NCBI RefSeq assembly: GCF_963676685.1
Contig: NC_092344.1
Location: 48,196,830 to 48,260,829, forward strand
Source of the DNA: Mytilus edulis
Taxonomy: Eukaryota; Mollusca; Bivalvia; Mytilida; Mytilidae
Reading direction: 5' to 3'
Length of the DNA: 64,000 bases
Of this stretch, positions 22,547 to 35,691 are shown piece after piece (the stretch's first letter is position 1; every line of letters begins with the position of its first letter). The position numbers and the translations under genes were made by a program. The notes under the pieces were generated by a model. It saw only the letters and a list, made by a program, of their open reading frames with translations. It did not search any database and had not been told where the DNA came from.

Positions 22547-24700
22547 GTGATAATGAAGACTACAATGGATTTTAAGATGAAAGGAATTAGACAAAAATTG
22601 TCATTACAGATCAATAACTCCAGAGTAAAATAACAAAAATACCAAACTCCAAGGAAAAATCATTTGTCAAAATCAAAAGCTCAAACACATTAAACGAATG
22701 TTCAAAAAAGAATTGTCATGTTCCCGACTTGATACAGGCATGTCCCCATAACCAAAATGGCGGATTAAATCTAGCTATCGCTAGCTAAAAATATCACTTG
22801 TAAATTATCACTATATAACAGCTGAGTGTTCCATATACAGTGGTTTCTAGATAAAAGAAAAAACTCAAATTGTACTCCTATATTCTATTTCAATCCGTGT
22901 CGTTTTAAAGTGGGGTCTTCGGGTAATTTGTTTTAAACTGCATACCAAATGACGATTGTGACCTTTTATGTTTGAATTTAGTATAATAGTTTAAAAAGAG
23001 AAGTTTTCTAAAAAGTTAATGTCCTGAACTTTAGCGCAAATGAAGCTTTATTTAAAGGATTAACAAGGTTTGCTAAAGCAAATGACATAGTTCGGTTAAG
23101 TGTTCCAATGTAATCATTGTGTTTATCATATACAAATTTACGAGCTCATCATAAAACAAATACGTAGTTGTTGTATGATTGCCAATGAGAAAACTATTCA
23201 TAAAATTTAGATAAATGGCGTGAATGGAAGCTTTTATAGGCAACCGTATAGCCTTGTAATAGCAAAAATCATATATTATAGTCGGCTATACAAAGCTCGA
23301 CATGGAAGATTATCAGATTATTACATGGCATTTTTCATATCGCATGTATTATCAGCCTTAAGCATTTTTCATATCGCATGGAAAATGACATGTTATGATC
23401 TTTTTATCATATGCTTCAACAATGGAGAAAAATAACAGATTCATATCTAAGTCCGTTTAGTGTTTCCAAAATAGAAGTTCAAAGATTGAAAATTTCACGG
23501 ACGTCAGACCCCAGATTTAGTACATTCGGTAACAGAGAAGAAAAATATTTTGATATGGACGAATCGACAAAATAAATAATTCAACAATATACACAATGAA
23601 CACTGTCTTGAAAAGTCTTTTTTTTTAAGTAACTTTCTTAATTATGTTTGAAACTTTTAAAAAATGCATTTATCTAATATTTTCTTTTTTTATATAATTT
23701 TACACAATATACTTTCCAATATCCAAATAACTGTTTAGTACACTTATTTGTAATAATTTTCAATGAAAACGCAGCATTGAGGTGTATTGTCCGGAATTTG
23801 CCGAGTATCACCGGAAGGCCATGCGATAACGTTACGGAAAGGCATGTGATAACAATCGAAGCATGAGATAAACTTTTCATATCAGCCCGCTAAGCACCAA
23901 TTCGAAAAATATGGAGTTTACTTTAATTTGATGTTATTATCATACAGTAAAAATCCTATGTTATTTAGTCCAAGTATATGATAAATTAAAGTATTGAGTA
24001 AACTATCCCCTTTATAACATTGTAATTACCAATTTATTTACCAAAACCAAATGTGACAGTTATGAACCAACGACAACCACACGGGCTCCTGGGTTGGAAT
24101 ATGCACATAAAGAATGTGGTTGAGTTGAACATGTTTGTAAGCTCCTGACTTTGGATAGACACAAAGAGAATATGGCGGGGTTAATTTGGTCACCATATTG
24201 TGTTCAATAATAAGCAAAACCTTATAGCATATGATAAGCTTTAAAGAACCCATGTAATGATAAATATAAAACAAATCAAGTAAGAAAACAAACAAATGGC
24301 CTGACTTGTGAAAAAAAAAACAAGAAAGGAAAAAAACAAACATGATATCAGCAATAAATGACAACCATAGTTACACTAACAGGATACTGACTTGGAATAG
24401 GCATAAACAGAATGTGGCGCGGTAAAACATGTTTGCTGGCGCCACTCCCCACTACCTCTCACATGCAACAGTGGTGTAACAGCACATCATAAGAACACAA
24501 TGTAAAAATCAGTTAAAAAGGGCTTGGCTCACCACATCGTAGCAAGCACTAAAGGAAAAAAAAACAACATAAAACACGCTAAGTACAGATACATGAACGT
24601 ATTCGAAATTTCTGAAACCTAGTTCAAATCCAATAACAGCTAATAAAAAAATCATGTTTCTGCAAAGACTAAAGTGTCAGTCTGTCAGCATCTAACATTC
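22547..24700. repeat. Block D (copy 1), lacking the ART segment
   Basis: From GGATTTTAAGATGAAAGGAA (22,565) onward the sequence follows 56,855-59,110 in the same order at lower identity than block C. It contains repeat family c (22,620-22,800) and family d (24,070-24,680). 23,276-24,058 is extra relative to the other copy and holds nothing recognisable. No gene seen. Confidence 0.5.
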
Positions 24701-27290
24701 AATGGATTTAGTGTTAACATGTCATTAAGAGTCAGTATTAAGTATTACGATTAAGGCATTGACAGATTGTAAGACAATAAATCTTTGTATAATTCATGAT
24801 CACTGAACTAGTATATATATTTGTTCAGGGGCCGGCTGAAGTAAACTATAAGTTTTCATTTAAGACATCCATCCAACTGCTATTTTTAACATAAAAAAGT
24901 GACAACTGAAAGTGAATGTTTAGTTTTTCTTTCTTATAAACGGTCTAAACAATTTTTAGCATATTCAAATGTTTCAAAATATTGTGTCAAATAAAGGCAA
25001 CAGTAGTATACCGCTGTTCAAAGCTCATAAATCCATGGACAAAAATCGGGGTAACAAACTAAAACTGAGGGAAACGCATTAAATATAAGAGGAAAACAAC
25101 GACACAACATTAAAATGTAACACACACAGAAACGGACTAAGAATTAGACAAAATCCTATGAGAATAACAAATATAACATCAAAACCAAATACATGAATTT
25201 GGGATAGATAAGTACCGTGACACGTCTTATAGTAATGTGAATTCACACTAAAAAAATAAGAGAAACCAAACGACACAACGGAAACACAACGTTAAAATGT
25301 AACACACACAGAAACGAACCATAATATAACAATGGCCATACTCCTGACCTGGCTCAGGACATTTCTAAAGGAAAAAATGGTGGGTTGAACCTGGTTTTGT
25401 GGCATGCCAAACCTCGCACTTTTATGGCAATGTTAAATATAACATTAAAATAACAACATAATATTACAGGACTAAAATTGAAATAAATAGGAGAACGTTT
25501 TATGCAAAGAAACATCTGAAGAATAGATAACAAAAGGCATCGGGTTTAAAATTCAATGCGCCAAAAACGCGCCTCGTCCACACAAGACTTACCAGTGACG
25601 CCCAGATATAAAACAATTCAAAATTGTTGATAATCATGATTTAACAAAGATTAAAATGTGTTTTGAAATTCACTTCATTCTATTGAAGATCATTCTTCTG
25701 TGATATTGTAATTTTGTTATCAGGCCACGTTAAACCATTGAAAATGTTAAAAAAAAAAAAAAGCAATGAACACATTTATAATATTCAAAGATCCGTAAAG
25801 AGAGAAAATTAAAGAGTTTGTATATAGATATAACAAGATGTAGTATGAGTGCCAATGAGAAATCTCTCTATCCAAGTCACACTTTGTAAAAGTAAACCAT
25901 TATCGGTCAAAGAACGGTCTTCAACACGGAGCCTTGGCTCAAACCGAACAGCAACCTATAAAGGGCTCCAAAATGACTAGTGTAAAATCATTCAAACGGG
26001 AACAACAACGGTCTAATCTATTTAAAAAAAATCGAGAAACGAATAACACTTATGAACAAGATCAACAAACGACAACTACTGAACATCAGGATCCTGACTA
26101 AGGACAGGTGCAAACAATCGTAGTTTATTTAAAGGTTTTAATAGGAACAAACCTTCACCTTTTTCTGAAACAATAATGTAACATCCCAATATAGACAGAC
26201 ACCCTCTGCTGTTGTTTTTTATTTGGTCGGGTTGTTGTCTCTTTGACACATTCCCCATTTCCATTCTCAATTTTACACTATAAAATATCAATTCAAATAG
26301 CTTAACTCAATCAAAAGACATTATTACATAATTGAACATACACTGAACGAATAAATTGATCTATTATACAATGTAAATACAAAATCAATAAAATCAGGGG
26401 TGGATAAATAAAGTAACACTATTTTCGTCAATTTTGTTTTGTTAAATATAGACTGCTATTTAGCAATACCACTTTCCTTTCGAACTTTAAAAAATTGTTG
26501 TTATGCGTGGACTGTAGATTAACTATTCATCATTTTCGTCTTTTACAATTTTGTGGTGGCTTTGTTTTTCCTCGACTCGATCGTGTTATTATCTAACCAC
26601 TGCCATCTTGTGTTTAGGAAATAACAGATGAAACTTTGTTCAAACCGTATTTTATACCATTTGGATTGCAACAGAACTTCCGCGGCACAAAATCACGTTA
26701 TATTCTCTTCATTTTGACAAGAGATACTTAATAATATTATCAAATAAAAAGTAGTTTGCAGTTCGTATGAGGTTGATTTCTATTTTCGCTGCATTACAAA
26801 AGAACGGGATAATATGAAACATGCTATTGAAAAATCTTTCATTAGTATTTTAAAAAGCTCTTTACGTATACAGGCAATTAACATCCATGGATTTATTTTT
26901 TGACCTGAACTTTTTTGTTAGAGGTAAATTAAGAGAAGTCTTTTGGACATACCCAACTTATAAAGTGTTATACTAGCATTCAGTTCTTTATCTGATAGTG
27001 GGTCCATACCATTTCTGAACGATACTTTGTATCTGGGGGTATTGTTAGGACTATTTCTAACTCTTCACAATATATTCGTCGTTCTTTTGATATGACAATC
27101 GTTATTCATTCTTTGATGTGTTATAGCTTTCGAAATTGCCATATGATTAGGTACTTTCCTTTGTGAATTTTCCTCGGAGTGCAGTATGTTTTTTATAATA
27201 ATTTTTGTTCAGAAAGGATAGATGGAAGATTTGCGATTTTCTAATTGTAATTCTACATAGGAGTTTTTATTTGGTTCCAATAGTAATAGT
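24701..27290. repeat. Gene-free stretch made of dispersed repeats
   Basis: 24,805-24,845 is a fragment of family f; 24,985-25,500 a long family a copy (TGGTGGGTTGAACCTGG, CAAACCTCGCACTTTTATGG); 25,825-26,120 family b; 26,200-26,275 family f again (GTTGTCTCTTTGACACATTC). 26,400-27,240 holds nothing I recognise. Confidence 0.5.
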
Positions 27291-27690
27291 AGTATGCCGC
27301 TGTTCAAAGGTTATAAATCGATTAAGAGAAAACCATTCGGGGTAACAAACTAAACCCGAAGTAAACACATCAACTACAAATATAAGAGGGCGACTATTTG
27401 ATAACAACTGCCATATTCCTGACTTGGTACAGGACATTAAAAAAAATGATGGACTGATTCACTACGAATTTCAAGTTGTGTAGTATAACAATACAATTAT
27501 TATTATGATGTTTGCAAATAATTCCAATATTATTTTGTGAACCTCAAACAATTTCCTTCATCAAAGTAAAAACAACTGCACACATGCATGTGTATTTAAC
27601 AATGCTTTTTTTCTTGATTATTTTAATGAATATTTGTAACATATTACCGACAAATCAACAAATTAAGTCAAACATCCATTTACCAGTAAA

Positions 27691-27985
27691 CTATTTTGCA
27701 TTTACATATCGACATGTTGTTTTTCTTAAATATGTTGGTGATATATTTGAGTTACGCGTGATTGGATAATCAAAGCACCTGCTATAACACCTCCTTACAG
27801 TAGATACACATTTCCTGTGACAAACATGTTGGTCTAATTGGTGGTAAATATCTCTACATATGCTCCGACAGGTGATACACATGTCATTACAGTCACACAT
27901 AGTACACGGTTTATCCTGGTTCCAGGAAAAACAACCAAGGGACCAAACATGATATCAAAATGAACACCAATTGTTGACGGGCCAT
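27691..27985 (-). pseudogene. Cysteine-rich peptide pseudogene, A-type (frameshifted)
   Basis: The start at 27985 and signal peptide (M-A-R-Q-Q-L-V-F) align with the intact paralogue at 43658, but eight bases are missing near 27,938-27,942. The frame shifts in the signal peptide and stops at TAA soon after. The cysteine-rich part downstream is still open (CITCRSICRDIY, CHRKC-X6-CYSRC), and the original stop has changed (TAA to TAT), extending the frame to 27,691. The 5' region has lost about 38 bp holding the TATA element present at 44,335. Recently inactivated. Confidence 0.75.
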
Positions 27986-28616
27986 GTCTCTGTGGGGTTT
28001 GATTTAACTAGAAAAGAAACAAATAAACGTTGAGTCAGTGTAATTCGCATATTGTCATTTAAAAGAAGACTAATACCAGATAGACATGAGAATCATTATT
28101 TTACATAAATAACTTTATGAAAGAACTATTTCAAGAACCGCCATATATCATTATTATTTGTAACACACATGAACTAACAAAAGTTAACCGTCCATTTATA
28201 ATTAAAACATTTGTGTTGTGAAACAAAAATACGTTTCTGAGGATCTGCGATTTGAGAGGTAAAGTTGTTTTCCAAATCAAACAGTAAATGTGTTTCTTCT
28301 GCACTTGAAAGAACAGATATTAAAGAAAAAGACATTATCATGGCTAAAACAGAGGGAAAGTTCCTTGACAGAACGCTATTTAATTGCATCAGGGATCACC
28401 CTCGCTTTTGATGCAAGTTCATTAAACTATAAATGTATGATTTTCTTGCAAATGATCACAGAAAGTCACTTTAAAAACTATTACTTAATTATATTTTATA
28501 ATACTAGTACATGTTAAATAAAATATCAACTCTACTGCATCTGAAGTAAATGGTATTTCAAATTAAAACAAGAAATGATGTCATGTCCCTTCGTTAAAAA
28601 CATATCAAATTTCATA

Positions 28617-28720
28617 CTTACAAGTTTCAATTAACTAAGTTGTAAATAGCAACAGCAAAAGTGAAATATATCGTTACATGAATACACATCTATATTCCCT
28701 AGAAATACAATGTACCTTGA
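28617..28720 (-). other. Exon 1 and donor of the A-type pseudogene
   Basis: On the minus strand ...TTAGTTAATTGAAACTT is followed by GTAAGTATGA (donor GT at 28,620-28,621), as in the intact copy at 44,256. The sequence just upstream (about 28,691) lacks the segment with TATAAAAC found at 44,335-44,342. Confidence 0.55.
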
Positions 28721-30000
28721 ACTTTGTGCTTTAATGATTTTTGATTGTTTATTTTTACATTTACATGTTTGTGTAAATGGTTTTGTTCAAAATGGTTCAT
28801 ACTTCCTAATGTATCTTCTTCAAATGTGTACTTGATTAATCAAAGTTTATGATAGGGAACACGCAGTCTCCGTCTATATCCTTAAAAACATTGATTTTAA
28901 AATTGGTAGCAAGGTACACGTCCTCCTCAATGGCCTTGTGGTTAACACTGTTTCTTTAATAAAAAATATTGATGACAAAGCATTTTGCAGTAAAAAGGAA
29001 AAACACTAAAATACTGAACACCGAAGAAAATTAAGAAGCTAGACCTTTCACTGGTATGAAATTCGCAAAACAATTCCACAAAACAAACACACATATATAA
29101 GGTATAAATGTCAAAAATAGGGGTAGACCCGTCAACATCGTGTTATCATCTTAATAACTTTTAAAAAAAATATGTGTCAACAAAGAATAAAAAAGCATAA
29201 AGACAAAGCACATCAGCAAAAATGAAAGACAAAAATTAAAAAGAATTACCATCACACAATATTACAATGAAGGGATAAGAGGCAAAATTGGTTATTGCCT
29301 CAATATATTTTCGTGTATTATTTACATATCGACCATTAATCGAACATACAACATACAATTCATTACTGTATAATGAATATACATGCGTTGGGAGACAACC
29401 GTCCTGACGGCCTTGCCTTATTCTTAATGTTTATAACTATGATGTACAATTGAAAAGCTCATGCAATTGTTCTTTTTATATGTTTATTCAAAAGTTGTTC
29501 TACTATACTAGCAAAAACAACAATATAATGTAAGCAATATTAATATTATCAAAACGACGAAGCATTATATCTTTTAAATTCCCAAAAAGAGCCTATAAAA
29601 TTACTAGGAAGCTTTTAAACAAGTGTACTAATTTTAAAGTTAAGTCATCCTTTCGAAAGTTTTATAGACGCCAACAAGGGAGTTATTTGGCCGTTTTGGA
29701 ATACATTTCACACATATTTGTTCAAATAACGTAACCACAGATATGTCATATGTTCCTCGATTGTACCAATGACACTAATCACCGAATGTGTACTGTCAAC
29801 ATAATGTTTACCATTAGTGTAGTTGTATCTGTGTTCCCATTCGTAGAACATGCCATCACCAAAAGCTTTCTGGTGGGGTTCGTGTCAATAGGTCTTTAGT
29901 TTTGTAAGTAATGTTTAGTTGACTTGTATATCTTTTTGTCGTCTTTCGTTTTTGTTGTCATTTCCGTTAGTGTGGACTCGGTATCTGATGATTATGTTAG
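28721..30000. other. Gene-free part of block A (copy 1)
   Basis: Colinear with 44,380-45,795. No gene recognised. 29,868-29,970 (GGTGGGGTTCGTGTCAATAG, TTTTGTCGTCTTTCG) looks like a diverged plus-strand fragment of the Penelope 3' repeat, lying head-to-head with the minus-strand copy that follows. Confidence 0.4.
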
Positions 30001-30007
30001 ATATAAA

Positions 30008-30213
30008 AGAGGGACGAAAGATACCAAAAGGACAGTCAAACTCATAAATCGAAAATAAACTGACAACATAATGGCTCAAAATGAAAAAGACAAACAGACA
30101 AACAATAGTTCACATGACACAACATAAAGGAACTAAAGAATAAACAACACGAACCCCACAAAAACTAGGGGTGATCTCAGGTGCTCCTGAAGGATAAGCA
30201 GAAACTGCTCCAC
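30008..30213 (-). mobile_element. 5'-truncated Penelope-like 3' fragment (block A copy 1)
   Basis: Starts with GAGGGACGAAAGATACC and ends near CTGCTCCAC, about 180 bp shorter than the 41.8 kb copy. ATATAAA flanks it on both sides (30,001-30,007 and 30,214-30,220), a plausible target duplication. The same insertion is present at 45,800-46,010, so it predates the duplication. Confidence 0.7.
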
Positions 30214-32714
30214 ATATAAATGTTACACTCAACGTCTCCTCAGCGGTAACAAAGCACTTTTTCTAAATCAATTTAGTTTTCAACCAGGATAACACAGTCA
30301 CAATAGTACAGTTTATAATCTTTCATATTAAAAGACAATGTCATGATACTATGACAATGTCATTTACACTGTTCAAACATACCCGCATGTCAAATTTTTA
30401 CAACAGAAAAGCTGAATGGACATTAATCACAATTTGTCCCGTCCTCGTGAATTGTCGTACGTTCTATCAAAAACCTTCAGAAAGCTTCCATTAAAACTAT
30501 TTTACATAAGTTTCTTCGAAAAACTAAGAAAAAGGGGGATGCAAACGACTCCCAATACTTAATCTAAACGGAACTACGTAAATCAAGACTTTCAATACTG
30601 AAACAATAAAACATTTTTTATCAAATTCGAATACTAGTCAGTTTATAGGACCTCAGTTCGATATAGACTTGGCAATCCATCACTTCTATCCAATCAACTG
30701 TCCGTTATGATAAAGATTGACGTGCAATGGTAGTCGAAACTAATGTAATTTATATAATGACATTGTCACAGTTTTAGGACACAGTTACATCAACATAAAA
30801 AGGTAATGTACTTTATTGTGAAAGCTGTGGACTGCTTGTTAAAAATAATTTTGATTACGAAAAGTTGCTTTGCAACCGCTTAGGAGACGTTGAGTGTATC
30901 TGTTTTTAAAGCACCCATGGTATCTTCAGCCTTTTTAAACCAAAAAAGGGGATTCAAAATTATACAACACGTACAAGTTTCGATGTTATTTCTTAACACA
31001 AGTGCAATTTTCAAAATTACACATTAGACCACGTGCAACATTCAAAATTTTACATTAAACACCGTACTGGTATTTAGTATTAAAATTATACATTAAACCA
31101 CGTATTGATTTTGAAATAATTGAAAGACGTTCGAATATCAGTTTGGTTAGATAGAATAAAATGTTCTCCTGAAAACGGATACAACATGCGCTTTAATATC
31201 TAATAGACAAGACGTTTGGTTGACTTGAAAACCTTGCCTTGCAACATACTACACTTATCATTAACCATTTAAACTCAAAGACACCTTAAGCTTGCTGTTG
31301 TTAAATTTGGAAATCATTTTTAATTTAGGGATCGATATATTTCCCTCTTGCAAAGATCTGGTCTTTGTGTATATTAGTACTGCAACCAGAGTTCATTTTT
31401 TAAAACTTTAATGGTCCGGAAGAACACACACCTAAATTATATATCGATGGAAAGATGAAAACGTGTACAATAAGAAAAGTTGGGTCGTAAAAATCCAGAG
31501 TGGTCACAATTTTGTGAAATTGCGGTCAAAGGTCAGACTTAAAAATATTAACATTTCAACCACAAGGACAAAAAGGAGAAATATTCTGATATTTATTCAA
31601 TAGAATGCTACAAAAACGATTCAATCATAAGCATATTGTATAAACGATGTTAAAACGACAAATTTGACTACTTATATGAAAAGCTGCCATTACAAAATGA
31701 CGTTGATTTGGAACTTTCTGATTTTTTTCCATTTAAGACATAGTAAAAGAAGAAGTGGCCTTGACCTTTCACATCCATAAACTTTCATATTGTGTATAGT
31801 ATTTCACTATAGTATATTACAGAATTATTTTCTAAAGTATAAAACACCAGTTTATCAAATTATTTCAATATTTTTTCTATCTTTGAAAAAAACAAAATGC
31901 AAGTGCTGAAACAGTGTTTTTAATTTTGCATCTTAAAGGTTGTGTATTTTGTGAAAATTAGTATCTAGTTATAGATAAATACATATTGTGTATTTGCAAA
32001 GTCTAGACAGCAGTTGAAACACAAAATATACTATAGTCACCCGAGGCGAATGCGAGGTTTAAAAAAATTGAGTGTAAAACAAAGTCAGTTTGTTGCATGA
32101 ACATTTTTTAGTGGGATAATCCTGGTAAAAAAGTTAACTCATTAACTTTTTAAGGGAAGGATGAAAAATTATACAATGCAATGCCAATTTTCTAATATTG
32201 TAATTCAAAATCAGTCATGATCCTTATATAAAAGCGACACACAATAGCTCAAGTATTCATAAAATAGTGACATGAATCAATCTCTTAGTCATCATATGCG
32301 GATTCAGTACGCGTATTAGCATTACAAGACACTTCCCTTTTTTTATAAGAACAAGTTCGGCGTAGGACAGAGTTTGTTCAAAGCAAACACAGTTTTTGAG
32401 TACAAATGCTATCTGTAGCATAAATACCGTCATGATTCGGTCAAACTCGTCAGATATAGTCTTACCTTTGCATAGGAAACACAAAAGAAATGTGAGTACA
32501 AAGTTTCGATCAATGTTCGTGACCCATATTCCCATATGCATATGCATGATGTATCTGCACTGCCAATCCAAAATGTAATGGGGCGAATGTTGCTACAGAA
32601 ACGATTGATTTTGTAATAGCCATACATTTACGAATTTTTGTTATCTTTAGGGACAATATACGGTTCAGAAGCGCCTTTGTGTTATTTTTATCAATTAACT
32701 AACAAATGAACTTT

Positions 32715-32845
32715 TGAGCCTAGGCTCCGTGTTGAAGACCAGACCGTGACCTATGATGGTTTACTTTTATAAATTGTGACTTGGATGGTGTGTTGTATCA
32801 TTGGCACTCATACCACATCTTCCTATATCTATTAACAAGCTATGC
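32715..32845 (-). repeat. Dispersed repeat family b inside the 3.64 kb element
   Basis: Complement of family b: CTCCGTGTTGAAGACC, ATGGTTTACTTTTATAAATT, ATTGGCACTCATACCACATC. Inserted before or during the life of the host element. Confidence 0.6.
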
Positions 32846-33569
32846 GTTTCCATAGAAATACCAAAACGAGGACATATAGCTCATAAGAGCACTGTTGGCA
32901 AGGTGAAGTAATTGTTCTTCTTTTAATGTATCCTTAATATTTTCAGACACACCTTGGTGTAATTCTGAAAGTCTTAACATAGACTTCAATTTTCCTGCAG
33001 CAGATATGGCATCCCCTAAATTGAGCTCAGAGCTAAACTCTATATTTCATATCCCTTGACCCCACTGTGTCTGAATTGTAAGGTGTCACAATATCTAGTT
33101 AATTCTGGAGTTTGGCAGTTTGTTAAGCATCAGAGACAATCTGGGGTAAAATTGATCGGTATATATAGAGGATGTGCTACATGAGAAAGGCTTTTTTTTT
33201 ATAGAAGAACAAATCACATCACTAACAATCGTTATTAATGAACTGACAGCAAGTTCAAATTCTAATTTTTCAGTAACTGTTTTACTTAATTGCACAGGTG
33301 TTGACTTCAATAAGTACGGGGTTATGCATGGATAAATGATTACTCACGTTAATAAGCACAACTTAAAAGACTGTCAACACGTTTAGAGGACTCAGTTTTG
33401 CGTAGTTTTCTGGGTTTTTTTTTAAAGGTTTGTCTCTTACACAAAAACCCTGTTTTCATATCCAAACTACAAGGAAGAAACTGAGCGCGAGATCGTATAA
33501 AAGTGTCAGGTTGTGAGGATACATGTCGATCAGTTTGATCACATGTATGGATTTCTGTTGTTTCTAATT

Positions 33570-34006
33570 TAAAGTTCCCCTAGGGTGCCTGGGGAAACGA
33601 AATATGGTCACTTGGTCTTCTCCCGACCGGCAGTAAAACGAAGTGGGGCGTTTTGGCTGTGCGGGATGTATCAAGTTCGCAGTCACGTCCGGTCAGAATG
33701 GGAACTTTAAGTCCGATGCCTCGTGTAAAGGGAGTGTCACGTTCTTTGCATGTTAAAAACCCTTGCATCAACTCTTTGAGGAGTCCGAAGGTGGCATGTT
33801 GCAATGGAAAATTTCTGTCCAAATCCAATATACCATCATTTTCCAGTGGCAGTCTAAATTTTCCCGATCATCATCCCGAATGGCCTCTATTATGACAAAA
33901 CCTACCTCTTGTTTTTATTGTTAACTTGTTCTCGTCCTGAACATGCATGAAATATTTGTCACTGGACGTTAAGCAACCAACAATCAATCAATCAATCTAA
34001 TTTAAA
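33570..34006 (+). repeat. Retroelement fragment with (CAAT)n tail
   Basis: A GC-richer segment (GTGCCTGGGGAAACG, CCGACCGGCAGTAAAACG) ends in CACTGGACGTTAAGCAACC and a short tandem tail AATCAATCAATCAATC. The microsatellite tail is typical of SINE or CR1-type 3' ends. An 82-codon minus-strand frame (33,580-33,828) within it is not convincing as a gene. Confidence 0.45.
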
Positions 34007-34140
34007 GACGCACCAAATTTTGCCTTCTGGTGCAAGTCTCATAACATCACTAATGATTCGCATACGGAAAGCAAAATATTAAGAGAAGTTGGTTTTAGCA
34101 TCACCTTGTCACACACCAAATCTCTGCGAATATAATAGTA

Positions 34141-34160
34141 CCCCCCCCCCCCCCCCCCCC
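34141..34160. repeat. Homopolymer of 20 C
   Basis: A run of twenty C in the right half of the 3.64 kb element, notable in an AT-rich setting. It could form a G-quadruplex on the minus strand or be an assembly weak point. Confidence 0.8.
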
Positions 34161-35469
34161 ACTTGCATGCATATTAATTGCTCTGAGGTTAAACATTGAC
34201 ATACAATGTATTTTCACACAATGTCAACTATAGTCATTATCCGGAAAAACCTCTTATCCGAAGGATTTGGTTAACTTTTATATTAAGTCAAAATTTTATT
34301 AACAAAAATATAACTTATTTACAGAAAATACACGAAAGAACTACTATATATATTCAAATCACTCAAAAATAAATTAACTTCTCCTACGAAATCTACATAA
34401 TCACATCGAAACTATCAAATTGATGGTGAAGGAAAAAATAAATGGTGGAGCTGATTGACGGATAGGAAATTTCCGTAATTAAAAAAGGTACAAATGATGT
34501 TTTTATTTTTGAGTTTTTGACAAAATTGTTTAGAATTTGCCCAACAAAATTTGCATGCAGTACCGCAATAATATGTTTTGTCCTCTCAAATGTCAAATAC
34601 TATTTTTGAATCATATATTTTCTCGTTTTCAAAGAAAAACGCGTTAAATTTTTATCTAAAAACAGCTAACTTTAAGTTTGAAAGTTTTACTTGGAGATGG
34701 TATTATATTTATGTCTTCATCATTTCGATGATCCTTGATGATATGTGCATAGAAAATATTTACGAAAATAGCAAGAAATTTAACCAAAAAATATATTTTT
34801 GGATTTTAAGGTTACTACCCAAAACCGTAAATTGAGGGGTACCCCCATTAAAGGGATAAAATACAAAAATGTGACCATAGAATCTTTTTACGACCCGACG
34901 GAAATTAAAATATAGATATTATTCTATCATTTAAAACAATTTGCAGCCGTGTGTTATTCCGGACCATTAAACTCGTTAACTAAGCGTCTTTTTCGATGTC
35001 AGTTGCAGTACTATATTGAGCTAAAAACCTCTATGTTCGTTTAAGTTTGATGAGCTTATTAAAGTTTGCATGAGGTTTAGATTTTTCAGCCCTCGTCATC
35101 ACTGAATTGACATTAATTGTCGATATGTGCATATGATACTGTACAATTGATACCGTAAATGTAGGTTTATATAGCCACAACAAGCTGTTAAAATTGATTT
35201 ATTAATTATGCATGGATACTGTCAAGTCATATAAGTCCTTACTTAAAAGGAAATAAAAATCAATAACAACAACAACAACACATAAATATTCAAAATTACA
35301 AATATATTTTACAATGTTTTAATTTTTTTCAATTGTTTAGAATATATGAAGCGTATTACAGATAAAGAGCATAAAATAAATATAAACAAATCGAGTCAAA
35401 GTTCTAATGCAATGTGACTATAAGATCTATAAGTATAAACTATCAATATCTTTATTCTATAATACAATT

Positions 35470-35691
35470 TTAAAAGCACCCTCTATAACAACTCATTTGA
35501 GCGGACAAACAACTGCCGTAACAGGTTACTAATTTCATTCCGACGTGATTAGCGCTACAGTTGCCCCGACATGAGGTGTATGTATCTTCACATTCACAAA
35601 AACACGGTCTACCCTTGTTCCAGAAACTACATCCAAGAGACGCAATAACCAAACAGGAAATCATTATGCACATCAGTATTTGTCGAGCCAT
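35470..35691 (-). CDS. Secreted cysteine-rich peptide, B-type (73 aa)
   Basis: Predicted 73-residue secreted peptide. The start at 35691 (M-A-R-Q) is chosen over the longer frame from 35,790 because a splice acceptor (TTTTCCAG, AG at 35,713-35,714) separates them. Signal peptide residues 1-20 (MISCLVIASLG). The mature peptide has ten Cys: 21, 30, 32, 34, 41, 45, 57, 61, 68, 72. Cys30-34-41-45 and 57-61-68-72 each form CX3C-X6-CX3C; Cys21 and Cys32 are extra and may pair with each other. It ends CYRGCF. Its nearest relative is at 47,979, with a few substitutions and a different C-terminus. A minus-strand AATAAA lies at 35,451-35,456. The first exon ends at 36,306. Secreted, disulfide-rich; activity unknown. 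Confidence 0.75.
   Translation of the reverse strand: MARQILMCIMISCLVIASLGCSFWNKGRPCFCECEDTYTSCRGNCSANHVGMKLVTCYGSCLSAQMSCYRGCF

Larger units (their letters stand above)
27480..31375. repeat. Duplicated block A (copy 1)
   Basis: Near-identical to 43,170-47,140 over its length, including the peptide pseudogene at 27.8 kb, its exon 1, a Penelope 3' fragment and about 1.2 kb of gene-free sequence. Differences include a deletion of about 140 bp here around 29,030 (the other copy has a family c segment at 44,705-44,845). The right end is broken by the 3.64 kb element. Confidence 0.75.
31376..35012. mobile_element. 3.64 kb inverted-repeat transposon with exact empty site in the paralogous copy
   Basis: Ends are perfect 11-bp inverted repeats AGTACTGCAAC (31,376-31,386; complement 35,002-35,012). 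Similarity continues inward with gaps for about 150 bp (TTTAATGGTCCGGAA, then GGGTCGTAAAAA and GTGGTCACA-type blocks). The flanks are a 5-bp duplication ATATT (31,371-31,375 and 35,013-35,017). In the paralogue at 47,131-47,146 the site is uninterrupted (TGTGTATATTGAGC). No transposase frame is recognised, so it is non-autonomous or badly decayed; the superfamily is open. It contains fragments of repeat family b (32,715-32,845) and a retroelement tail (33,570-34,006). Confidence 0.85.

Noticed and set aside
32257..32571. 104-codon minus-strand frame in the 3.64 kb element as a transposase
   Set aside because: No DDE-type or zinc-finger motif and a plausible-length chance frame in AT-rich DNA.
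33580..33828. 82-codon minus-strand frame
   Set aside because: Lies within a GC-rich retroelement fragment with a (CAAT)n tail; no recognised domain.
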